A stretch of DNA of 64,000 bases, from positions 62,001 to 126,000 of the forward strand of contig CAMCHQ010000005.1 of assembly GCA_945874765.1 (NCBI GenBank), given 5' to 3'. The translations under genes were made by a program, and so were the position numbers. The notes under the pieces were generated by a model, which worked only from the letters and a program-made list of their open reading frames with translations, was not told where the DNA came from and ran no database searches. This DNA comes from an uncultured Clostridia bacterium. Its GTDB lineage: Bacteria; Bacillota; Clostridia; Oscillospirales; Acutalibacteraceae. Shown here piece by piece: positions 9,101 through 16,160 of the stretch (positions are counted from its first letter, which is position 1; each line of letters opens with the position of its first letter).

Positions 9101-11550
9101 ACTTGCTCGATTACTGTAACCGTGCAAATGCTTATTATGCTACGGCTATTTGGGCATTTAACTTCTCAAATACCTTTATCGGCGGCGACTGCTTCGGCGG
9201 TGCCGGTATTGCTACGGGTAATAACAGTATCTTTATGGTCGGCGGCGATTATCAATCAAGGCGAAGCACAAAGATTAATATTGAAATGTTCTCTTATTCG
9301 GCAATTGATGCAACATTCTATTCTTTCTGCGACGATAACCGTTCATACAGAAATGAATTTAATAAAGACCCTAATAAGTACAGAAGCGCTTACTTCTATG
9401 TCGGCGGCAATATGCTTTGCAATACCGTCGGTGCTTCTCTTTGGACTTCATCTGCATCAAAAGTACCTGAAAACAATTCACGTGATACGGATATTTATTC
9501 CAATTCAAATGTCTATGTCGGCGGTTCAATGTATGTCAACTCTAAGCTTTATATGAAGCAAAATGTTACTCTTGCGGTAGCAGGCAAAAAGAAGCTTAAT
9601 GACACAAGTACTTTGAGAGGTATTTTGGACGCAATAGAGGACGGAACAATTAAGGCTAATATTCAAAATCTTTTGAATAACGATGACTACAAGCTCTTTG
9701 TATTCCAATGCCTTGATGAAAATATCTGCTCTAAGATTATCACAAACGGCAGTATGTTTGTTCGTGATACGGCTAAGATGCGTGATATGACTAAAAACTA
9801 TATCGCAGGCAATTTCAAGGGTAACGATTATGTTGAAATAGGTAAATCACTTCTTGATGATGACGAGGACAGAAGTCAGGCGGCAGTTGCCGACGGCAAT
9901 TTCTGGACTAAGGGCGACAGCCTTAAAACATATACCTTTAAGAATGCCGGATATACATATGTCGGCGGTAATTTTGAAAGCGGAAAGTATACAAAACTTT
10001 ATGCTTCCACAACTCTTAGGGTTAAAGACGATTATGTCAGCAATAAGTATTTGACTCTTCGCCACGACGCTAAAATTTATGTCGGCAAAAAACTTAAAGC
10101 GCTTACCTCAATCGAGGGCGGTTCGTACAGCGAGTTCCACGTTGGCGGCAGCTTGCAGGCTTCAACTTCTTGGATTAAACTTCGTGACTGCACAACTGTT
10201 GCGGTCGGCGGTAACTTTACCGCTCTTTCATATATCGAACTCGGTAAATACGGCGATTATGTAAGAACAATAAACGGTAATAAGGTTACGGAGCAAACGG
10301 CTCACGGCGTAACTGAAGGTGAAGAAGCTAAGTATGATACCGGCACGGACAGCGGTGACGGTTCTTCAAGTGAGGGCGATAAGACAGGCGGCAGTAAAGA
10401 CGCAGGTCAGGACGGCAATATCGGTAACAGTGAAACAAATGTTACAAATGACAGCCTCAATGCTCAAAAGGAACTTGAAGAGGATAAGTCGGACCTTGCA
10501 AAAGGCGGTAACTTCTTTATCGGTCAGTCACTTGTATCATACACCGGTCAAATCTTTGAATATGCTTATTCACAGGTTGCCGTAGGTAATTTTGTTTTCA
10601 CTCCTAAATATCTTACATTAAGGCATAATGCCGATATGTGGGTAATGCCGGAAACATTTAAGAATGCGACCTATATGCATAAGCCTTATGTCAGCGGTTC
10701 GGACGGCTCTCTTTGGGGCAATATCGTTGATGCACTGAAGAAGTTTAATTATATAATTAAGGATACATTCTCTGCTAAACAGGGCAGTATCTATACTCTC
10801 GGTTCATTAACTCTTAATAAGAATGCATCTCTTATGGGTACGTATGATTGCCTTGTTCAAGGTCAGTGTGTATTCAGGCAAGACGCACTTGTTTATCTCG
10901 GCCACGATTTCACCTGTACGGCAAACAGCTTTAATTTGAATATTTCTTCAATTAAGGGCGATACAAGCTATGCGGGATTTGACAGCCGTGGTACTTCATC
11001 TCAGGACGGTCAAACTTCATTCCCTGTTCTTCTTTATGCCGATAACAATATCAATATTTTCACAACTATTGATATCCGTTTGACGTATCTTATTGCAAAC
11101 AAGGGTGACGTTAATCTCTTCAATGTATATTCAAATACAGAAAATGCGGCATATAATGCAAAACAGCTTCCTAATGCAATTTGCTCATATCAGGGCGATA
11201 TAAATTACTTCGCAGGCTACGGTAAGCTCGGCGCATTGTTCTATGCTCCAAACGGCAATCTCGATTTCGACGGTTGGTATCAGGAAATTTGGGGCTGCGG
11301 CATTGCAAATACTATTGAGGATAATGCATATTATTTCAATTTGCACAGATTTGAAAATTGGAGAACTATGGACCTCCACCTTGCCGAAAGCGGAAGCATA
11401 TTCCTTGTATCCGAGGACGAGTATAACAGAGCAAGCGACGACGTATTTAATTACGACCTCGATGACTCAAATACGGATATGGCTTCAGGCGGTTCAAGCG
11501 TATTTTTCCCACGTGATGTTCTTGATAATATTCCGGGTGAAAATTACTAA
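3151..11550 (+). CDS. Giant TadE/G-anchored surface protein with beta-solenoid-like repeats
   Basis: About 2,800 residues. The N-terminus NEQGAVMFISVFAVTVFILL followed by a membrane helix, then a short helix with QARLQNAGDAAATAVA, is the TadE/TadG-like (Tad) pilin-type anchor. Residues about 270-360 form short D-x-D/N-G-N tandem repeats. From about residue 870 to 2,640 the protein is a long run of short beta-strand repeats rich in Gly/Asn (recurring Y-V-G-G-N/D/S and NG-S/G motifs), resembling bactofilin-like or right-handed beta-helix proteins. A Gly/Ser/Asp linker lies near 2,390-2,450. No LPxTG sorting signal is seen at the C-terminus. I prefer the TTG at 3151 over the GTG at 3142, because the AAAGGGTG ribosome site is almost on top of the GTG. 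A large extracellular adhesin or matrix protein handled by the adjacent Tad machinery is inference. Confidence 0.72.
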   Translation: MKPNNQKPKRNNEQGAVMFISVFAVTVFILLAAMIMDFGLFYYKQARLQNAGDAAATAVASSIDATDKDMYAIAKQYLKKNGVDYSDEDMKIKIEKKGMLDEATANDDDYITTGYIKMTVKIKTGTLFGPILNIDSLMLHSTSFVKVSANYAEGMPRALNYTLFAGSSNGTNANPAIKINGRTGTVTNIVSSGFETVINGINEKLVQPIKGFFGGTPNYTDLVHINLSEAITNGDIHSNSNMNIGVQVVNASRVKDGNLQDVKTDSDGNPVAARDDDGNIIYQKDSDGNFIYRNKTDSSGNPITKKDSNGNIIYSSTPKTDDNGNPVYKVDENGNYIPKKDSNGNPLRDENGNVIFEQEYEPEYETEKVPVYVYENYTQSTSDENSANDYGQVTYTAVKDINFTNTSWNPNSVHLYVQNQQKIETTQTALAILNMIDYSKVSSLASLQREYETTANDFFEAKGSVITDAQKTKILAQKNNLVLNGNTITLANQESIVYDINRNDSRAMLEKAYEDSHTSSSSTEVNGITIEKSKLFDQISNGEDKLYSNETTKTLLFQNIADTLDRGDAGYQIEVGKGNNKYTVVVTGDKVNRDYAKTGSDTVGSDYNGSVTAVGAKYAMYKTFQQRLGDNGFITTPNFKPYFIRMTNKSVANSVKKRGDYTSAEAKVTVRKAVADLGTQLQDILDDTSYEDKTYSDFNNVIKKDTSPFFTQNMASKSSGLTKLEGDDHTKFNGYSLYNSKDVLKTPSEFVNEYKKSYKFADVANKNYYDKEISGKYADDGVQAKKKTIKAENVSVSEKYNSVKDDATYKRLSSQALPNKKDVFLGDSSSYTKRTEFEEYVNSAYSVKPDLETATSLTKPDSFNINDYMPTFDYNNHTVTANGGITFGNGSARLEDFQVTGSRNEQYLVAKGKNKWLTNGFERGDWTRIAERNGSFAVIIGDANQKRGNMDVGYNYTGCTLVVDGNLNVNDKLQIRKNCVVIVTGSLTCGSLYMENGARLYVKGNITANNMSYNGDSNQKIYCGGNATLPNNLDSTREYKIGGNLDSHDLSLTYSNYYFGGAVKCTKFNAEYNDMNLVLESFECSGTTTLNNRTALNVNGSVKTDAVNMYNGSVISVCGSMSSTGEQNLFQNSKIIVNGVASLGTLKLHDESRFYALGGAQFAGDISADNNSLVNVNNAIICNNALWLGGTAKIYANSSFTAQRLTGSTANNIIQANGIKFTQTSNKDRQFSVHCRLESWGDIEFNCYVCIENDCVAVAKGKVIANGIYKDNGETGLDIEGVVYSVEDVITAYPLKLNSGKLYCTGDVKAATTNSGGYYEALQIKGTSELYVTGVVTSGAGRRFKLYSDNGGQGSTVSIFGLYGTNESGYINALSSNINEFTNEQPNSRIYLGDGTLEQTATNSYLSFSKQFVNAGSLYLYGSLSISNNNFVGNNGGSTIIGGNLVMSSGAISLSNSHTLIVFGYLASNGAINVNSSRIYVGKYLSINATGASVTLNDNSYMIIDEGKIENACNSISINNGSKFWSLATIRTTNVVIIESSSADNLSEFFANGRHKISQTDTSTTASMRMDVVINGLYIAENSDDKILNSLYIKQYGKITHNGSLTVLSSLKVDDGGYLYVKESVSLGYTTFLGTRYSAKLSNGGKMYLMGGLDIVNSAGSENDPEIAFTSDKADTFIAANSSKSLTLKGYLFTRGIVNIENSVTVNGNERVDGMPNRGVSLAVLSGSANISGNVSLSDGNALFVKSGSLGIGGDVNMACVVYNYGKLYILGNLNVNWNKTKYISDRGGDGNDMRTGYSLKNGQTIGTVDAYLYIGGTNDLKFYGYVQNFGEIYSNAGMRVRGWCNMPSNAIMCDTAFINFKNAKAHFGGSVDLNSNAFYNGENSVFDCGGDYTYGIVTINLGSFAASGNVEMNKINVDQSSHNNASWRNSKSFSFMNGIEKVDGVEFKNATVYVGGNLKLGSNQTAGVAGSYITMGKTYIGGDLLDYCNRANAYYATAIWAFNFSNTFIGGDCFGGAGIATGNNSIFMVGGDYQSRRSTKINIEMFSYSAIDATFYSFCDDNRSYRNEFNKDPNKYRSAYFYVGGNMLCNTVGASLWTSSASKVPENNSRDTDIYSNSNVYVGGSMYVNSKLYMKQNVTLAVAGKKKLNDTSTLRGILDAIEDGTIKANIQNLLNNDDYKLFVFQCLDENICSKIITNGSMFVRDTAKMRDMTKNYIAGNFKGNDYVEIGKSLLDDDEDRSQAAVADGNFWTKGDSLKTYTFKNAGYTYVGGNFESGKYTKLYASTTLRVKDDYVSNKYLTLRHDAKIYVGKKLKALTSIEGGSYSEFHVGGSLQASTSWIKLRDCTTVAVGGNFTALSYIELGKYGDYVRTINGNKVTEQTAHGVTEGEEAKYDTGTDSGDGSSSEGDKTGGSKDAGQDGNIGNSETNVTNDSLNAQKELEEDKSDLAKGGNFFIGQSLVSYTGQIFEYAYSQVAVGNFVFTPKYLTLRHNADMWVMPETFKNATYMHKPYVSGSDGSLWGNIVDALKKFNYIIKDTFSAKQGSIYTLGSLTLNKNASLMGTYDCLVQGQCVFRQDALVYLGHDFTCTANSFNLNISSIKGDTSYAGFDSRGTSSQDGQTSFPVLLYADNNINIFTTIDIRLTYLIANKGDVNLFNVYSNTENAAYNAKQLPNAICSYQGDINYFAGYGKLGALFYAPNGNLDFDGWYQEIWGCGIANTIEDNAYYFNLHRFENWRTMDLHLAESGSIFLVSEDEYNRASDDVFNYDLDDSNTDMASGGSSVFFPRDVLDNIPGENY
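3951..4212 (+). repeat. In-frame tandem D-G-N repeats within the giant protein gene
   Basis: About nine degenerate units of 8-14 residues, each built around D-[S/D/E]-[D/N/S]-G-N-[P/I/F/Y], for example DSDGNPVAA, DSNGNIIY, DDNGNPVYKV, DENGNYIPKK and DSNGNPLR. The DNA shows matching gacagcgacggtaat-like blocks. Such Asp/Asn/Gly clusters resemble calcium-binding loops, but I cannot show metal binding. Confidence 0.75.
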
Positions 11551-11565
11551 AATTTAATATTCTTT

Positions 11566-11604
11566 CAGAGCAATCATTCGTTTTGGGTGGTTGCTCTGTT
11601 TTTT
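11566..11604 (+). terminator. Intrinsic terminator after the giant protein gene
   Basis: Stem arms CAGAGCAA (11566-11573) and TTGCTCTG (11591-11598), followed by TTTTTT. It closes the Tad-locus transcript. Confidence 0.85.
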
Positions 11605-11639
11605 ATTTGTATAATAATGTCTATTAGTTAAAAATAATA

Positions 11640-11670
11640 TTGCATTTTTATATTTTTGTGTTATTATACT
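11640..11670 (+). promoter_or_regulatory. Possible promoter for pyk
   Basis: TTGCAT (11640-11645) and TATACT (11665-11670) are separated by 19 bases, longer than optimal. The -10 element is good and the -35 is fair. Confidence 0.45.
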
Positions 11671-11758
11671 ATCGAGAAAGGTTTTGCCTTTATATTGCGG
11701 ATTGTTTTAGACACCTTTTTCAAAATTTTTATTTTTTAACTATGGAGATAATAAAGCA

Positions 11759-13186
11759 ATGAAAAAAACTAAGATTATTTGTACGTTAGGTCCTGCTACC
11801 GATAATCCCCAAACACTCGAAAAAATGATTTTGGCAGGTATGGACGTTGCAAGATTTAACTTCAGTCACAGTAATTATGACGAACACGAAAAAAGACTTA
11901 AAGAAGTTATTGCCGTAAGGGAAAAGCTTAATGCTCCAGTTGCCACTTTGCTTGATACCAAAGGACCTGAAATCCGTCTCGGTGATTTTGAAAATCCCGA
12001 CGGTGTAACTATTAACGAAGGCGACAAGTTCGTTTTGACAACTAAGGAATGTCTCGGTAACGAAAAAAAGAGTTTTGTCAATTACGAGGGACTTCCACGT
12101 GATGTTAAAAAGGGTACGGTTATCCTTATTAATGACGGTCTTATTTCAATGAAAGTTGACTCCGTTAAGGGCAGTGATATTCATTGTACCGTTGTTGACG
12201 GCGGACTTTTAACTAACCATAAGGGCGTAAACGTTCCGGGTGTCGAGCTTAATATGCCGTATCTTTCCGAAAGGGATATGAATGACCTTAAATTCGGCGC
12301 CGCTCACGATTTTGATTTTATCGCCGCCTCCTTTGTCCGCAGTGCAACAGACGTTACAATTCTTCGTAACTTTGTTGAGGCTATCGGCTGGAAAAACGTA
12401 AAGATTATTTCTAAAATCGAAAATGCACAGGGTGTAAATAATATCGACACTATTATTGCCGCTTCCGACGGAATTATGGTTGCAAGAGGCGATATGGGTG
12501 TTGAAATTGATTTTCAGCGTATCCCCGCTATTCAAAAAATGATTATCAGAAAGGTCTATGACGCAGGTAAAATCGTTGTTACTGCTACTCAAATGCTTGA
12601 ATCAATGATTAATAACCCTCGTCCTACAAGGGCTGAAATTACCGACGTTGCAAATGCTATTTATGACGGCACAAGTGCAATTATGCTTTCAGGCGAAAGT
12701 GCAGTCGGCAAGCATCCGGTTGAGGCTGTTCAAACTATGACCTCAATTGCGCTTACTACCGAGGGCGATATTGATTATAAAAGAGAATTTGACAGTATTT
12801 ATCCCGAAAGCGGCGGCAAGGATATCACTTCCGCTATAAGCCACGCTACGGTTACTACTGCTCACGACCTTAACGCTTCGGCAATTATTACGGTTACAAA
12901 GAGCGGCACAACCGCACGAATGATTTCAAAATTCAGACCGCAGACCGATATTGTCGGCGCAACAATTAATCAAAAAGTATGGCGTCAGCTTTCACTTAGC
13001 TGGGGTATTAAGCCTGTTTTATGTCAGCTTAAAAATAACACCGATGAACTTTTTGACCACGCTGTCGAGGTGACCGTTAAGGCAGGCGTTGCAAAAAAAG
13101 GCGACACCGTAGTAATTACCGCAGGTATTCCGCTTGGTATGTCGGGCACAACAAATATGCTTAAGGTGCAGGAAATTAATGGCTGA
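11759..13186 (+). CDS. pyk: Pyruvate kinase
   Basis: Pyruvate kinase converts phosphoenolpyruvate and ADP to pyruvate and ATP in glycolysis. The 475-residue protein shows KIICTLGPAT at the N-terminus, DTKGPEIR, the metal/substrate segment SKIENAQGV...GIMVARGDMGVEI, and TATQMLESMINNPRPTRAEI. The length corresponds to the core enzyme (barrel, B domain, C-terminal allosteric domain) and lacks the extra PEP-utiliser-like tail of some Firmicutes enzymes. The ATG at 11759 follows GGAG at 11744-11747. The next gene overlaps its stop, giving a pyk-GNAT-mltG transcript. Confidence 0.97.
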   Translation: MKKTKIICTLGPATDNPQTLEKMILAGMDVARFNFSHSNYDEHEKRLKEVIAVREKLNAPVATLLDTKGPEIRLGDFENPDGVTINEGDKFVLTTKECLGNEKKSFVNYEGLPRDVKKGTVILINDGLISMKVDSVKGSDIHCTVVDGGLLTNHKGVNVPGVELNMPYLSERDMNDLKFGAAHDFDFIAASFVRSATDVTILRNFVEAIGWKNVKIISKIENAQGVNNIDTIIAASDGIMVARGDMGVEIDFQRIPAIQKMIIRKVYDAGKIVVTATQMLESMINNPRPTRAEITDVANAIYDGTSAIMLSGESAVGKHPVEAVQTMTSIALTTEGDIDYKREFDSIYPESGGKDITSAISHATVTTAHDLNASAIITVTKSGTTARMISKFRPQTDIVGATINQKVWRQLSLSWGIKPVLCQLKNNTDELFDHAVEVTVKAGVAKKGDTVVITAGIPLGMSGTTNMLKVQEING

Positions 13187-13628
13187 GGTTAAATTTGTAT
13201 TGTATAACGAGCCTGATTTTATGCTTGTGAAAAGTATAAGAATGCAGGTTTTTATGAATGAACAGAATATAAAAGGGGAAGAGGAGTTTGACGAGCTTGA
13301 CAAAAGGTCGCTTTTTGCTCTTCTTTTCGACGGCGACAGCGCTGTTGCAACCGCAAGGATAAGTGAGATACCCAAAGGACTTAAAATCGGCAGAATTGCT
13401 GTTCTTAAGGACTATAGGGGCAGGCATTACGGTGCTCAAATTGTTAATGCCGTTGTTGCCAAATCCATTGAGGCAGGTGCCGACAGGGTATATGTTGACG
13501 CACAAAACCACGCTGTCAACTTTTATGAAAAACTCGGCTTTCGTATTTGCGGAACAGAACTTATTGACAGGGGAATAGCGCATACGCCTATGTGTATTGA
13601 TAAAGGAGATTTTAATGTCGAAGAGTAA
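13179..13628 (+). CDS. GNAT family acetyltransferase (ElaA/YjcF-like)
   Basis: A 149-residue GNAT protein that would transfer an acetyl group from acetyl-CoA to an unidentified amine. The segment RMQVFMNEQNIKGEEEFDELD resembles the ElaA/YjcF subgroup, and IGRIAVLKDYRGRHYGAQIV carries the acetyl-CoA pyrophosphate loop (RGRHYG). The C-terminal NHAVNFYEKLGF is the usual closing GNAT motif. I place the start at the ATG at 13179, overlapping the pyk stop by eight bases; a longer reading from 13134 lies wholly inside pyk. The substrate is unknown. Confidence 0.85.
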   Translation: MAEVKFVLYNEPDFMLVKSIRMQVFMNEQNIKGEEEFDELDKRSLFALLFDGDSAVATARISEIPKGLKIGRIAVLKDYRGRHYGAQIVNAVVAKSIEAGADRVYVDAQNHAVNFYEKLGFRICGTELIDRGIAHTPMCIDKGDFNVEE

Positions 13629-14652
13629 AAGCAGGGCAGGGGTAGCCTTAATAATTGTTCTTGTACTTGTGCTTTTGGGTATCGGTGCTTATGTAGGCTA
13701 CACCTATGTTCAAAGCGATGTAAACGGCAACAGAAATAATAAATCCGAATATAATCTTGTTATTGAAAAAGACGATTTTGCTTACCAAATAGGTGAAAAA
13801 CTTAAATCAAACGGAATTATTAAAAATGATACCGTGTGGAATTGGTGGATGGATAAGCATTATCCTAAATTCAGCTATATCAACGGCGAATATAAAATGA
13901 ACTCATCTATGAGCTATGAGGAAATTGCAAAGAAACTTCAAAATCCCGATATATCCCATAAAAGCGTGTCCGTTTGTATTCCCGAGGGCTATACCGTTTT
14001 TGATATTGCCGATACTATGGAGAAAAACAATATCTGCAAAAAGTCTGATTTTCTTGACGCTTGCAAAAATAAGAATGACTACGATTACGATTTTTTAAAG
14101 GACGCATATATGGGCGAAAACGTTGCTTATCAGCTCGAGGGCTTCTTGTTCCCGGCAACATATGATTTGGCTGAAAACAGCAAGGCAAGCGACGTTGTGG
14201 CAACAATGCTTGAAACGTTTGACGGCAAAATCACCGATGAATGGAAAAACTATTGTGATAAAAACGATATGTCACTTTATGAACTCGTAACCCTTGCTTC
14301 TGTTGTTGAAAAAGAAACTCTCGGCGACGGTGTAGCGGAAAATATTGCGTCCGTTTTTATTAACAGACTGAATATCGGTCAGCAGCTTCAAAGTGACGTT
14401 ACGATTTTCTACGGCAATAAGCTTAGGGAAAACGGCTTTAGCGATAAGGTTGTCGAATCGTATAATACTTATAAATGTAAGGCGCTTCCGAGCGGTCCTA
14501 TATGCAATCCCGGTGTTGATAATATCAATGCCGTTGTTGAACATAACGATACGCAGTATTATTACTTCTTCTCGGACCTTAAAAATAAGTTCCATTTTGC
14601 CAAAACTTATTCGGAATTTGAGAGTTTAAAACAGAAATATCCGTGGAAATAA
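13615..14652 (+). CDS. mltG: Endolytic murein transglycosylase MltG
   Basis: A 345-residue membrane-anchored lytic transglycosylase that cuts nascent peptidoglycan glycan strands. One N-terminal membrane helix (about 8-30) is followed by a LysM-like segment (LVIEKDDFAYQIGEKLKSNGI) and the YceG/MltG catalytic domain with LEGFLFPATYD, TLASVVEKETL (carrying the catalytic Glu), the SDVT substrate motif and the C-terminal PGVDNINAVVEHNDTQYYYF...HFAKTYSEF. The start at 13615 has AAAGGAG six bases upstream and overlaps the acetyltransferase gene by 14 bases. Confidence 0.93.
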   Translation: MSKSKSRAGVALIIVLVLVLLGIGAYVGYTYVQSDVNGNRNNKSEYNLVIEKDDFAYQIGEKLKSNGIIKNDTVWNWWMDKHYPKFSYINGEYKMNSSMSYEEIAKKLQNPDISHKSVSVCIPEGYTVFDIADTMEKNNICKKSDFLDACKNKNDYDYDFLKDAYMGENVAYQLEGFLFPATYDLAENSKASDVVATMLETFDGKITDEWKNYCDKNDMSLYELVTLASVVEKETLGDGVAENIASVFINRLNIGQQLQSDVTIFYGNKLRENGFSDKVVESYNTYKCKALPSGPICNPGVDNINAVVEHNDTQYYYFFSDLKNKFHFAKTYSEFESLKQKYPWK

Positions 14653-14680
14653 AATTAATAAATTAAATCAAAAAATTGTA

Positions 14681-14709
14681 TTGACAAATAGGCAGGGGTA
14701 TGTTAATAT
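14681..14709 (+). promoter_or_regulatory. Promoter of infC-rpmI-rplT
   Basis: TTGACA (14681-14686), a 17-base spacer and TAATAT (14704-14709): a strong vegetative promoter directly upstream of the leader. Confidence 0.88.
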
Positions 14710-14715
14710 ATATCC

Positions 14716-14835
14716 GCAATAAAGAAGAACGCAACGTTCTCCCCTTCAGCTTGGCGAAAAGGGCAATAATTTATTTGTTAATTAATTATTGAAGTGTGAG
14801 CGTGTTCTGCGTTCACACTTTAATTTTTTTAAGAG
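14716..14835 (+). ncRNA. L20-type ribosomal protein leader of the infC operon
   Basis: The untranslated leader between the promoter and infC contains GAACGCAACGTTC, then CTTCAGCTTGGCGAAAAGGG (about 14746-14765), and ends in an intrinsic terminator placed just before the infC ribosome binding site. This layout matches the Firmicutes L20 leader, in which ribosomal protein L20 binds the leader and promotes premature termination (known in Bacillus). The covariance match was not computed; an infC-rpmI-rplT operon downstream supports the call. Confidence 0.7.
14792..14830 (+). terminator. Attenuator hairpin in the infC leader
   Basis: Arms AAGTGTGA (14792-14799) and TCACACTT (14813-14820), extended by GCG/CGT pairing, are followed by TAATTTTTTT. 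It lies two bases before the infC ribosome binding site, so termination here would silence the operon. Confidence 0.85.
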
Positions 14836-14844
14836 GTGTTTTTT

Positions 14845-15363
14845 ATCAGCAAGGAAACTCAACAGATTAATAATGAAATCAAAGACAAGGAATTACGTGT
14901 TATTTCAGCCGACGGTGAACAGCTCGGTATTATGAGTGCAAGTGATGCGCTTCATATCGCTGAAACCAAAGGGCTTGATTTAGTTAAGATTGCTCCTCAG
15001 GCTAAGCCTCCCGTATGCAAGATTATGGACTATTCTAAGTTCCGTTATGAGCAGGCTAAGCGTGAAAAGGAAAATCGTAAGAATCAAAAGCAGGTTGAAA
15101 CTAAGGAAATTCGTCTTTCCGTTACTATTGACGTCGGCGACTTCAACACTAAAGTTAATCAGGCTAAAAAGTTTCTCGCATCAGGCCATAAGGTAAAGGT
15201 TTCTATCCGTCTTAAAGGCAGAATGATGACTCATTCGGACCTTGGTATTGAAAATATGAAGCGCTTTGCCGCATCGCTTGAAGAAGAAGCAAATGTTGAT
15301 AAGGCTCCTAAACTCGACGGCAGACAGATTCTTATGTTTTTGTCGCCTAAGGCAAGTAAATAA
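14845..15363 (+). CDS. infC: Translation initiation factor IF-3, probable AUC start
   Basis: IF-3 binds the 30S subunit and checks initiator tRNA and start-codon choice. The 172-residue protein has the N-terminal domain with SKETQQINNEIKDKELRVIS, the linker PPVCKIMDYSKFRYEQAKRE, and the C-terminal domain ending in RQILMFLSPK. No ATG is available at the expected place. AGAGGTG at 14832-14838 is six bases upstream of an ATC at 14845, which would start MSKETQQINNEI. The in-frame GTG at 14836 lies inside the ribosome binding site. Rare AUU/AUC/AUA starts are the known basis of IF-3 self-regulation in other bacteria. Confidence 0.93.
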   Translation: MSKETQQINNEIKDKELRVISADGEQLGIMSASDALHIAETKGLDLVKIAPQAKPPVCKIMDYSKFRYEQAKREKENRKNQKQVETKEIRLSVTIDVGDFNTKVNQAKKFLASGHKVKVSIRLKGRMMTHSDLGIENMKRFAASLEEEANVDKAPKLDGRQILMFLSPKASK

Positions 15364-15382
15364 TCACACGGAGGAATAAATT

Positions 15383-15580
15383 ATGCCAAAAATTAAAACT
15401 CACAGCGGCGCAAAGAAGCGTTTTAAGACAACAAAGAGCGGCAAGGTAAAGCGTGCACATGCTTATACCTCACACATTCTTACTAAGAAGTCAACAAAGC
15501 GTAAGAGAAATCTTCGCAAGACTGCAGTTGCCGATGTTACAAACCAGAAGCAGTGCAAGAGACTTGTTCCTTACAAATAA
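15383..15580 (+). CDS. rpmI: 50S ribosomal protein L35
   Basis: A 65-residue, very basic protein starting [20 protein letters not shown] with the [20 protein letters not shown] core of L35. It follows infC by 19 bases with a GGAGG ribosome site, in the conserved order infC-rpmI-rplT. A normal-length, intact component of the large ribosomal subunit. Confidence 0.97.
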   Translation: MPKIKTHSGAKKRFKTTKSGKVKRAHAYTSHILTKKSTKRKRNLRKTAVADVTNQKQCKRLVPYK

Positions 15581-15634
15581 GAAGAACTTTGCTTAAATAT
15601 TTAGGCATTAACATTAACTCGGAGGTATATAGAT

Positions 15635-15988
15635 ATGGCAAGAATTAAGGGTGCTATGGCAACTCGTAAAAGAAGAAAAAAAGTATTAAAGGCAGCTAAG
15701 GGCTACTACGGCGGAAAGCACAGACTTTTCAAGACAGCTAAGCAGGCTGTTATGAAGAGCGGACAGTATGCATATATCGGCAGAAAGCAGAAGAAGAGAG
15801 ATTTCAGAAGAATTTGGATTACTCGTATCTCTGCTGCTTGCAAGGCAAACGGTACTAACTATTCAACATTTATGAACGGTCTTAAGAAGGCAGGTATCGA
15901 CCTTAACAGAAAGATGCTTTCGGAAATTGCTATTTCAGACCCAACTGCTTTCACAGCACTTGTTGAGTCAGCAAAGGCTGCTCTCTAA
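15635..15988 (+). CDS. rplT: 50S ribosomal protein L20
   Basis: A 117-residue basic protein with [20 protein letters not shown] at the N-terminus and [14 protein letters not shown] near the C-terminus, as in L20. It binds 23S rRNA early in assembly, and is the likely feedback repressor acting on the leader upstream of infC. An intrinsic terminator follows. Confidence 0.97.
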   Translation: MARIKGAMATRKRRKKVLKAAKGYYGGKHRLFKTAKQAVMKSGQYAYIGRKQKKRDFRRIWITRISAACKANGTNYSTFMNGLKKAGIDLNRKMLSEIAISDPTAFTALVESAKAAL

Positions 15989-16020
15989 TAAGAAATTTTT
16001 AAAAATTTCAAAAAACTTCA

Positions 16021-16047
16021 AAACCACTCATTTTTGGGTGGTTTTTT
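16021..16047 (+). terminator. Intrinsic terminator after rplT
   Basis: AAACCACTC (16021-16029) pairs with GGGTGGTTT (16036-16044), with one G-U pair, around an ATTTTT loop; T residues follow to 16047. Confidence 0.88.
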
Positions 16048-16100
16048 GTTTTATTTTGAAAAGATTGTTAAAAAAATATCATTGATTTACAAACAGTTTA

Positions 16101-16129
16101 TTGAATTAGTTGATTAAATCATATACAAT
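16101..16129 (+). promoter_or_regulatory. Promoter for the GGDEF gene
   Basis: TTGAAT (16101-16106), a 17-base spacer and TACAAT (16124-16129), 31 bases before the start codon at 16161. Confidence 0.65.
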
Positions 16130-16160
16130 ATAAGTTAGTATATTGAATAGAGATGATTGA

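Noticed and set aside
3151-11550. CRISPR-like or satellite repeat array
   Set aside because: The short recurring blocks are degenerate, stay in frame and encode protein motifs; there are no constant-length repeats with unique spacers.
13134-13178. Extended start of the GNAT acetyltransferase inside pyk
   Set aside because: The extra 15 residues are out-of-frame pyk sequence with no family similarity; the ATG at 13179 overlaps the pyk stop in the usual coupled way.
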